Part shown: positions 1 through 4,846 of the stretch, one piece after another | Layout of the letters: each line of letters opens with the position of its first letter | Position numbering within the stretch: the first letter of the stretch is position 1 | From: Nitrospirae bacterium GWC2_56_14 | Lineage (GTDB): Bacteria; Nitrospirota; UBA9217 | Reading direction: 5' to 3' | Assembly (NCBI GenBank): GCA_001803705.1 | Contig: MHDY01000063.1 | Location: 1 to 6,466 of the forward strand | DNA length: 6,466 nt | Notes under the pieces: generated by a model | What the model saw: the letters and a program-made list of their open reading frames with translations, nothing else | What the model was told of the DNA's origin: nothing | Database searches by the model: none | Made by a program: the position numbers and the translations under genes

Positions 1-727
1 GCTTCATCATGCCCAGGATCCTGGACACGATGTCATGGTCCGACCTGCTCCCGGTGAAAATGATCGTCGCTTGTTTTTCCGTAATGAGACGGTCCGCAAG
101 CGCTGCGAAGTTCCGCTCGGGCCAGAGCTTGGTATCCCAGCGGGCAACGGGATTCATAATGATCAGCGGTCTGCGCTTGAGCCCGGCGTCGGAAAGCCGC
201 TGCCGCATCACCGGCCGTTCCCGTTCGATGGGAAGCGTGCAGGAAGAAGAAACCTCGCGGGCGCCCAGATAGCGGGCCACATCAAGATACCGTTCCAGCG
301 CGTGCTTTTCCCGGTCGTAGGCAGGCAGGCGTTCGTTCAGGAATAAAGAAGAGAGTTCACGAGAGCCGGCGAAACCTATCTTCCGGTCGGCATGGGCCAG
401 CCCCACAAGGACCCCGCTTTTAAAGAGCCCCTGCAGATCGATGGCGATATCGTATTTGGTCGCGCGAAGCGTTCGGAGAAAAGCAGCGATCTTCCGAAAG
501 CCCTCAAGGAAGGTGGCCCGATGTCCGAGCATCCGGAGCCAGGATCTCCTGCCGGAGATAAGCACGGTATCGATCAGGGGATGGCCTTCGAGGATGCTGG
601 CTGCAGCTTCTTCAACGACCCAGGTAATGCTGCTCGCCGGAAAGGTCCGTTTGATGGCTTCGAGCGCGGGCAAGGCCTGCACCACGTCGCCGATTGCAGA
701 AAGTTTTATGATCAGGATGTTCGTCAT
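1..727 (-). CDS. waaC: LPS heptosyltransferase I-like glycosyltransferase (GT9), 3'-truncated by window edge
   Basis: This is the N-terminal 242 residues of an ADP-heptose:LPS heptosyltransferase of family GT9 (GT-B fold). The family adds L-glycero-D-manno-heptose to Kdo of the LPS inner core on the cytoplasmic face of the inner membrane. The start MTNILIIKLSAIGDVVQALP (1-20) is the classic GT9 glycine-loop N-terminus. TWVVEEAAASIL (34-45), DLQGLFKSG (97-105) and SRELSSLFLNERL (122-134) match positions I recall from E. coli WaaC better than WaaF. The C-terminal Rossmann domain begins near 186 with MNPVARWDTKLWPERNF, and FTGSRSD (224-230) is its nucleotide-sugar side. About 100 residues should be missing to the left. 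I chose the ATG at 727 because it fits the family N-terminus; an in-frame ATG at 760 would add 11 residues. Neither start has a strong Shine-Dalgarno, and the promoter at 746-774 would exclude the upstream start. The exact acceptor is inferred; heptosyltransferase II or III is less likely. Confidence 0.9.
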   Translation of the reverse strand, partial: MTNILIIKLSAIGDVVQALPALEAIKRTFPASSITWVVEEAAASILEGHPLIDTVLISGRRSWLRMLGHRATFLEGFRKIAAFLRTLRATKYDIAIDLQGLFKSGVLVGLAHADRKIGFAGSRELSSLFLNERLPAYDREKHALERYLDVARYLGAREVSSSCTLPIERERPVMRQRLSDAGLKRRPLIIMNPVARWDTKLWPERNFAALADRLITEKQATIIFTGSRSDHDIVSRILGMMK

Positions 728-745
728 AAGAGCGTAACCGTGGCC

Positions 746-774
746 ATCATAATCCAACATACCTGATCAGTCAA
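746..774 (-). promoter_or_regulatory. Sigma-70-type promoter for the heptosyltransferase gene
   Basis: Reading leftward, TTGACT (774-769) is followed by a 17-bp spacer and TATGAT (751-746). Both hexamers are five of six to consensus with optimal spacing. Transcription would start near 739-740, leaving about 12 untranslated bases before the ATG at 727. It lies entirely in the gap between the capA-like stop and the waaC start, so waaC can be expressed independently of capA. Identification is by pattern only. Confidence 0.6.
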
Positions 775-786
775 CTTGTTCTTTTT

Positions 787-1998
787 TTATGGTCCGGTCA
801 CGGCAGGAGCGGTGCGGATCGTGTCCAGGATCACCTTCTGACGGTAGGTCAGCAGCTGCAGGGTGTCTTCTTCCTTCTTCGACAGCTTCTTCATGGCGGA
901 CGCCCTTTTAATTTCCCGGGAAAGGCTGACCGGGCGAAAGACCGTGGCAACGCCGGCCTTTTCACGAAGAGACCAGGTCGGCTCGAATGCGGTCCCGACG
1001 ATGGCAGTCCTTCCCTGCTCCTTTTCCGCATAGACCATGAGGATAACGCCGTCTCCCCGCAGCGCCCTGGCGTGTTTTTTATTCCTGAAAGACACCCCGT
1101 AGTTCTGGCTCGAGATGAAGTTCCCCAGACTGTAGGCAATGACCGTCTGCCTGCCGTCCTTTGTTTTATGGGATTCTACGGGCTGCAGCACATGCGGATG
1201 ATGGCCAAGGATGATGTCGGCGCCTGCTTCGACCAGCTCGACAGCCGCCTGTTTCTGCCAGGGAGTAGGTGCGAGCCTGTATTCATCCCCCCAATGGAGC
1301 GATACCACAACGAGGTCGGCATGGGACCGGGCCTCTTGTATCTGAATGACCGCGGCAGCCAGGTCCTCCCGGGAGCCCGACCGGAGCAGGTTCACCGCGG
1401 GCACACCCTTTCGTTTTTTCGGCAGACCGTTATTCGTGCTATACGTGTAGGCAAGAAAGGCGGTGATCACACCCTGCGAGCTCAAATACGCCGGCGCCAG
1501 CGACTCAACCCTGGTCCTGCCGGCGCCAACGACCACGAGCCCTGCTTTTTCGACGTTCTTGAGGGTGCGCAGGAGGCCGCCCGCTCCCGCATCCCGTGCA
1601 TGGTTATTGGCAAGTGAAACGACGTCGACCCCCGCTTTCTTGAGAGCGGTCAGGAGTTCCAAGCGTGCATTGAAGGCAGGGTATCCGGAGCCAGCCGCAG
1701 TATGGTCCACCGGAGTTTCCAGGTTTGCAAAGGTGATATCGGCGGCCCCGAGGTCCGGCGCGATCTTTTCGAACAGAAGATCGTAGTTGTATTTGTTCTT
1801 TGCCATAGCACTTTGAAGCGAGCCGGGCATCATGACATCGCCTACCGCTGCGATAACGATGGTAGACTTCCCGCTGGATCCTGTTCCAGTAACCGTGCCG
1901 ACAGTACGCACCTCTCCAATTGACGCCATCGGGACTAGCGTCAAAAAAAGTGCTATTGCTGTGAATTTGCGTCGAAATATAATTACCATTCTATCCAT
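787..1998 (-). CDS. CapA family exported protein (PGA_cap / metallophosphatase-like fold)
   Basis: This is a CapA/PgsA-like protein (PGA_cap domain, calcineurin-like metallophosphatase fold). Characterised members help make or export poly-gamma-glutamate capsule, but stand-alone copies in Gram-negatives are mostly of unknown function, so I give no gene symbol. Numbering from the ATG at 1998 (403 aa), a basic segment (FRRK) and a hydrophobic stretch around residues 8-25 form a signal peptide or anchor. The family motifs follow in order: GDVMM (53-57), NLETP (92-96), SLANNHARD (128-136), SLHWGDEY (233-240), ADIILGHHPHVLQ (260-272) and YSLGNFI (289-295). These include the Asp, Asn and His residues expected to bind metal. 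The C-terminus is charged. The frame extends to a TTG at 2016, and another ATG lies at 1989 behind a weak GGAT; no candidate has a good Shine-Dalgarno, so the start is uncertain by up to nine codons. The gene follows the FadL-type gene beyond a terminator and precedes waaC. There are no pgsB or pgsC partners here, so a capsule role is doubtful. Confidence 0.88.
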   Translation of the reverse strand: MDRMVIIFRRKFTAIALFLTLVPMASIGEVRTVGTVTGTGSSGKSTIVIAAVGDVMMPGSLQSAMAKNKYNYDLLFEKIAPDLGAADITFANLETPVDHTAAGSGYPAFNARLELLTALKKAGVDVVSLANNHARDAGAGGLLRTLKNVEKAGLVVVGAGRTRVESLAPAYLSSQGVITAFLAYTYSTNNGLPKKRKGVPAVNLLRSGSREDLAAAVIQIQEARSHADLVVVSLHWGDEYRLAPTPWQKQAAVELVEAGADIILGHHPHVLQPVESHKTKDGRQTVIAYSLGNFISSQNYGVSFRNKKHARALRGDGVILMVYAEKEQGRTAIVGTAFEPTWSLREKAGVATVFRPVSLSREIKRASAMKKLSKKEEDTLQLLTYRQKVILDTIRTAPAVTGP

Positions 1999-2027
1999 AG
2001 GAGAACCATGGTTCAAGACAAATAATT

Positions 2028-2060
2028 AAAAAAGGGTGACCATGCGTTGATGGCCACCCT
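2028..2060 (-). terminator. Rho-independent terminator of the FadL-type gene
   Basis: An inverted repeat pairs 2033-2038 with 2055-2060 (AGGGTG/CACCCT), has one A-C mismatch at 2039/2054, then pairs CCAT with ATGG (2040-2043/2050-2053) around the 6-base loop 2044-2049. On the minus strand the stem is followed directly by TTTTTT (2033-2028). It sits about 30 bases after the FadL-type stop codon. On the plus strand no T-run follows, so it acts in one direction. Confidence 0.88.
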
Positions 2061-2089
2061 GCTTACATTGTTGATCGTACAGGCCGGAG

Positions 2090-3430
2090 CTAGAACCGGT
2101 AGCTGTACATGAGCTGAGCGTTATTCTGGCTGTGAGATACGGTGATCGTCTGGCCGCTCGTGTTCCTTACCTCAGGAGCATAGGCAAAAGATGCATCCAC
2201 GCTCGACGCCCTGCTCATTATGTAACCAGCTCCGATCGTGTAATGATTCCGGATCGTTGCCGGAAACAATGCATTCAGATAGGTATCGGGGATCAGATTG
2301 CTCGAAAGATTAACACCTGTGCGCAAAGTGAGCAGATTGCTCACTCTATAGGCGACACCCAGTTCATACACGGTCTGGTTCTTCCAATTCTGCGGCATCG
2401 CAAAATCGACCGTGTTACCAGGAGCGCCAGCGAGAGGACCTTCATAGGTCATCTTGAAGCTCTTCATTACATCGCTCCAGTTAATGCGTTTGATGTCGGC
2501 GACAACCTGAAGTTCCTTGGTGGCAGTCCACGAGACGCCAACTCCATACGTTTCGGGCCACTGGAAATCACGAACACTGATTTTGCCCGTACCAACGGTG
2601 CCCATGCCGGAAGCACTGATGGCGGCGCCATCACCCTTAGTCTCAAGGTCGCTTAAACTCGTTTTGGAATGGTAGACCGCTCCGATGCTGACGTCTGAAT
2701 TAACTTTATAGGCGATTCCAAGCTTGCCACCTAAACCTGTTCCCGTAGCAGCACCGCTAAAATCGCCTTTGCCTGAAAAATCAAGACGGGTCCAGGGAGC
2801 CGCCGCAATAGGACCGAGTCCAGCACATGCAGGACCCGAGCAATTCGTTACCATGCCTATAAAATCCGGACCCGGTACAGCCATTTTGAGATCCAGCGAT
2901 GCCCATACAAAATCGATACTGCCACCTATGGTCAGGTCAGGGGTTACATTATAGGCAAGCGGAGCAATTACTCGTCCAACGCCAAGCTCTGAACGCACCT
3001 TCTCGCCAGAACCAAGAGCCATGAACGAATTCGCATCATACTCTGTTCCCATGCCGCCTTGAGAGAACATCCCCACGCCATAACTCATTGAACCTGCTTT
3101 TCTCACCCAACCAAATGCAGGCATAAAAAAGGCATCGGCTGATGATTTTGCATCAGGCGCACCTGCCCTTTTAGCGGTGATATTCGGTCCCAGCAGGCCC
3201 AGGGCCACATCAAGCCGGTCGCCTTCCTCCATCAGACCGAGCGTTGCGGGGTTATTCATGACCGCAGCAGCTCCGTTGTCATACGCCATGGACGCGCCGC
3301 CCATGCCGGTCGCAATCGGACCGTAGCCTTCGAGGTTCATACCGTTGGTTGCAAAGGCCGAAGACGCCAAAATCGCAGACAGGACAATAAAAAGCAAAAC
3401 AGATCCAATCCTTGTTAGCTGCTTTTTCAT
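2090..3430 (-). CDS. FadL/OmpP1/TodX family outer-membrane hydrophobic-compound channel
   Basis: This 446-residue protein belongs to the FadL family, 14-strand outer-membrane barrels that let long-chain fatty acids or aromatic hydrocarbons cross by lateral diffusion. Residues 1-27 are a clear Sec signal peptide (MKKQ, hydrophobic core, SSAFA cut site). The mature N-terminus TNGMNLEGYG (28-37) with ATGMGGASMAYDNGAAAVMNNPA (about 40-62) is the conserved plug/hatch segment, including the NPA motif. The rest shows alternating beta-strand and Gly/Ser-rich turns, and the chain ends in YSYRF with the terminal Phe used for barrel insertion. Length is normal for the family. Two cysteines at 197 and 202, in a Gly/Pro-rich stretch that is probably a loop, could form a disulfide. 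The ATG at 3430 follows a G-rich ribosome-binding site at 4 bases. It has its own promoter and terminator, so it looks monocistronic. The substrate cannot be told from sequence. Confidence 0.95.
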   Translation of the reverse strand: MKKQLTRIGSVLLFIVLSAILASSAFATNGMNLEGYGPIATGMGGASMAYDNGAAAVMNNPATLGLMEEGDRLDVALGLLGPNITAKRAGAPDAKSSADAFFMPAFGWVRKAGSMSYGVGMFSQGGMGTEYDANSFMALGSGEKVRSELGVGRVIAPLAYNVTPDLTIGGSIDFVWASLDLKMAVPGPDFIGMVTNCSGPACAGLGPIAAAPWTRLDFSGKGDFSGAATGTGLGGKLGIAYKVNSDVSIGAVYHSKTSLSDLETKGDGAAISASGMGTVGTGKISVRDFQWPETYGVGVSWTATKELQVVADIKRINWSDVMKSFKMTYEGPLAGAPGNTVDFAMPQNWKNQTVYELGVAYRVSNLLTLRTGVNLSSNLIPDTYLNALFPATIRNHYTIGAGYIMSRASSVDASFAYAPEVRNTSGQTITVSHSQNNAQLMYSYRF

Positions 3431-3443
3431 AGTTCCCCCCCTC
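3431..3443 (-). promoter_or_regulatory. G-rich ribosome binding site of the FadL-type gene
   Basis: On the minus strand GAGGGGGGG precedes AACT and the ATG at 3430. The run of seven Gs (3441-3435) includes the Shine-Dalgarno core and fixes the start. An uninterrupted G tract at this place is unusual because a slip would change both the strength and the spacing of the site. Confidence 0.75.
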
Positions 3444-3511
3444 GAATAAGAGTAGACTAAACACAGTACAGCAATATCGGCATACTTAATCTGTTAAAAA
3501 CAAGTTATTTC

Positions 3512-3540
3512 AGTATTTCATATTTATGCAACGATGTCAA
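3512..3540 (-). promoter_or_regulatory. Sigma-70-type promoter of the FadL-type gene
   Basis: A perfect TTGACA (3540-3535) is followed by a 17-bp spacer and AATACT (3517-3512; four of six to TATAAT) on the minus strand. Transcription would start near 3505, giving a leader of about 75 bases before the ATG at 3430. The leader is AT-rich and I see no strong hairpin in it. Confidence 0.6.
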
Positions 3541-3616
3541 GCAGAACGCTGTTTTACGGACGAAGAGGTCCATGCCTGAGAAATAGATGCTATTTACCGC
3601 ATTTGATCCTGGGCTT

Positions 3617-3778
3617 TCAACTACAATGCGTACACCCATCGCAGGAGAAATTGCCCTGGGTGATGAGTTCCTGCCTTCTTAAAATGCACAGATGGGAAGT
3701 CACCCTGTCTCCGAACAATTTACACCGGAGCGTGTCATTCTCCCCTGGGCCACGGTCTTCCGCAGATTCCAAGCTCAT
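3617..3778 (-). CDS. Small cysteine-rich protein, CxxCxxC C-terminus, function unknown
   Basis: A 53-residue reading frame of unknown function. It has a short acidic N-terminus (MSLESAEDRGPGEND) and then a compact core: RCKLFGDRVTSHLC (18-31), an Arg/Gln-rich helix-like segment ILRRQEL (32-38) and FSCDGCTHCS (44-53). The five cysteines, at 19, 31, 46, 49 and 52, suggest a zinc knuckle or a redox/metal site. The look resembles small Cys-containing hypothetical proteins I remember from Desulfobacterota, but I cannot name a family. Support for coding: about 60 percent of third positions are G or C in an otherwise AT-rich gap, cysteine spacing is regular, and there is an AAAGGA ribosome-binding site (3796-3791), though its 12-base spacing to the ATG is long. 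It lies upstream of the FadL-type gene on the same strand, but that gene has its own promoter. No clear promoter or terminator of its own is visible. It could still be a chance ORF. Confidence 0.5.
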   Translation of the reverse strand: MSLESAEDRGPGENDTLRCKLFGDRVTSHLCILRRQELITQGNFSCDGCTHCS

Positions 3779-4036
3779 GTAGTTAAACCATCCTTTCTTA
3801 ACAACAAAGCAATGGCGTACTTTGAGAAACGATGCTCATTTCGCCTCTTCGATCATTTTTGGATCAAGACGTGATAATAACATTGCAAGTACTATTCTTT
3901 TTAATTATCATGATTTTTCAAATTGTTATGAAATAGCGAGGTCACACTTAGCGCATAAATGCGCAGATAAGTACATAATTTCGCGCATAAAGATCCGCTC
4001 TTGGAATTACAGACCCTGGCCGGACAATATTTTCCC
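3779..4036. other. AT-rich intergenic stretch between divergent genes
   Basis: No conventional gene is visible here. It separates the leftward cysteine-rich ORF from the rightward H1-like gene. It contains a 13-codon leader-like ORF with a GAGG ribosome-binding site (minus strand, 3798-3839), an imperfect dyad TCTTCGATC...GATCAAGA around 3846-3870 without a T-run, the palindrome ATCATGAT (about 3907-3914), and the GCGCATAAA cluster at 3949-3991. Plus-strand ORFs across 3534-4061 lack ribosome-binding sites and protein-like composition. Confidence 0.6.
3949..3991. repeat. GCGCATAAA half-site cluster, candidate operator
   Basis: GCGCATAAATGCGC (3951-3964) is a near-perfect palindrome, with GCGCAT and ATGCGC arms around AA. 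A second direct copy of GCGCATAAA lies at 3983-3991, 32 bases (about three helical turns) downstream, and a degenerate GCGCAGATAA sits at 3961-3970. The cluster is 46 bases upstream of the -35 element of the H1-like gene, a sensible place for an activator or repressor. The binding protein is unknown. Confidence 0.4.
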
Positions 4037-4064
4037 TTGCATTTTCCTGAATATTTGCTAGAAT
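4037..4064 (+). promoter_or_regulatory. Extended -10 promoter of the H1-like/EF-Tu-domain gene
   Basis: TTGCAT (4037-4042; four of six) is followed by a 16-bp spacer and TAGAAT (4059-4064; five of six), preceded by the TGn extension at 4056-4058. Transcription would start near 4071, about 50 bases before the ATG at 4121. Confidence 0.6.
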
Positions 4065-4120
4065 TTTCATGGTTTTTTGACATTGTGGGAATTTACTCGC
4101 GATACGGAGGAATGCTGACC

Positions 4121-4672
4121 ATGCCGAAGAAAGCGATCAAGAAAAAAACCGGAAAAACCGCTCGTCGCAAGACAACCACAAAAGCAGTAAAGAAAACCGC
4201 GAAGAAAAAAGCACTGAAAAAAGCGATCAAGAAAAAAGCCGCTAAAAAGAAGGTGACCAGGAAGAAGGCCGCAAAGAAAAAAGCCGTTGCTGCGAAAGCA
4301 CCCGCAAAAAAGAGAGCTCCACGTGCACTATCGTCTAAGACCAGCGTGCAGAAAAAAACCACGATGGTAGCGCCCGGACCTCCGCCAGCAGGGATCCCGC
4401 CGGTGGAAGAACCTTCAGCGAACGAAGAAGCGCTTGGCGTGGTCACCCATTACTACAGCCATCTCGGCGTCGCAGTGGTCCAGATCAACAAAGGGACGCT
4501 CAGGGCAGGCAGCACTATCCACCTGAAGGGCCACAGCACGGATTTGACCCAGAAGATCGAATCCATGGAGTATGAACACCAGCATGTGGACGAGGCCGCG
4601 GCCGGCCAAAGCGTCGGCCTCAAGGTAAATGATCATGTACGTGAGCACGACATTGTGTACCTCGTAAAATAA
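4121..4672 (+). CDS. Histone H1-like Lys/Ala tail fused to a stand-alone EF-Tu domain-II-like barrel
   Basis: This 183-residue protein has two distinct parts. Residues 1-79 are a disordered-looking tail of KKA/KKK repeats with 32 Lys and 5 Arg and no acidic residue before Glu96, like bacterial H1-type nucleoid proteins; it should bind DNA or RNA electrostatically. A Pro-rich linker (about 84-98) leads to residues 104-183 (ALGVVTHYYSHLGVAVVQIN, GTLRAGSTIHLKGHSTD, MEYEHQHVDEAAAGQSVGLKV, REHDIVYLV). This is the translation-factor domain-II beta-barrel pattern, closest to the small free-standing translation-elongation-factor-like proteins I recall from Desulfobacterota. There is no GTPase domain. 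ATG 4121 is preferred: GGAGG (4106-4110) lies 10 bases upstream, whereas the in-frame ATG at 4112 is only 1 base from it. The gene has its own promoter and terminator, so it is monocistronic. The molecular role is unknown; a ribosome- or RNA-associated function is inference. Confidence 0.85.
   Translation: MPKKAIKKKTGKTARRKTTTKAVKKTAKKKALKKAIKKKAAKKKVTRKKAAKKKAVAAKAPAKKRAPRALSSKTSVQKKTTMVAPGPPPAGIPPVEEPSANEEALGVVTHYYSHLGVAVVQINKGTLRAGSTIHLKGHSTDLTQKIESMEYEHQHVDEAAAGQSVGLKVNDHVREHDIVYLVK
4130..4237 (+). repeat. Low-complexity Lys-codon repeat with an exact 18-base duplication
   Basis: AAAGCGATCAAGAAAAAA occurs exactly at 4130-4147 and 4220-4237, 90 bases apart and in the same frame, encoding KAIKKK at residues 4-9 and 34-39. 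The segment between is built from AAA/AAG and GCN codons. It points to growth of the basic tail by in-frame duplication of a KKA unit, and it is a place where tail length may vary between strains. Confidence 0.7.
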
Positions 4673-4749
4673 CGACAGGAAGATGACCATCAAGGTACGG
4701 TTCGGGGCCGATACTGAAAAGCCCGGCGCCTCCCTGCAGATGATACACG

Positions 4750-4785
4750 TTAGCGCAGATCTTCCCGTCTGCGCTAATTTATTTT
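4750..4785 (+). terminator. Rho-independent terminator of the H1-like/EF-Tu-domain gene
   Basis: A perfect 10-bp stem, TTAGCGCAGA (4750-4759) with TCTGCGCTAA (4768-4777), encloses an 8-base loop and is followed on the plus strand by TTTATTTT (4778-4785). It lies about 78 bases after the stop codon at 4672. No T-run follows on the minus strand. Confidence 0.88.
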
Positions 4786-4810
4786 CAGAACAGCACCCCT
4801 GTGATACAAT
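4782..4810 (+). promoter_or_regulatory. Extended -10 promoter of hflX
   Basis: TACAAT (4805-4810; five of six) carries a TGn extension (4802-4804). A weaker TTTTCA (4782-4787; four of six) lies 17 bp upstream and overlaps the T-run of the preceding terminator. Transcription would start near 4817, giving a leader of about 30 bases that includes the AAAGGAG ribosome-binding site. Terminator and promoter are packed back to back. Confidence 0.55.
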
Positions 4811-4834
4811 AAGACAGTTCTGCAGCGTGTTGTC

Positions 4835-4841
4835 AAAGGAG
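4835..4841 (+). promoter_or_regulatory. Strong Shine-Dalgarno that places the hflX start at an ATC
   Basis: AAAGGAG (4835-4841) is followed by CCGCT and then ATC (4847-4849), an ideal 5-base spacing. No ATG, GTG or TTG in the HflX frame falls in reach: the frame has a TGA at 4802-4804 and its first GTG only at 5039. The ATG at 4860 is in another frame and stops after 11 codons. Confidence 0.6.
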
Positions 4842-4846
4842 CCGCT

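Noticed and set aside
392..766. 124-codon plus-strand frame at the left end
   Set aside because: It is antisense to the heptosyltransferase, whose minus-strand translation matches GT9 throughout.
1072..1617. 181-codon plus-strand frame
   Set aside because: It is the shadow of the capA-like gene, which carries the family motifs in the opposite direction.
3846..3870. Imperfect GATC-containing dyad, possible terminator
   Set aside because: The stem is short and interrupted, and no T-run follows on either strand.
3534..4061. Three overlapping plus-strand frames of 60-82 codons in the intergenic gap
   Set aside because: None has a ribosome-binding site or recognisable sequence. The best coding signal in this stretch is the minus-strand cysteine-rich ORF.
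4093..4446. Phe/Ala-rich 117-codon minus-strand frame, superficially like a membrane protein
   Set aside because: It is the complement of the Lys-codon repeats: AAA/AAG reads as TTT/CTT on the other strand.
3949..4777. TTAGCGCA and GCGCAGAT occur both in the operator-like cluster (3949-3968) and in the terminator stem (4750-4760), flanking the H1-like gene
   Set aside because: The shared words are only 8 bases, and the second pair is explained by a canonical terminator, so mobile-element ends or autoregulation are not supported.
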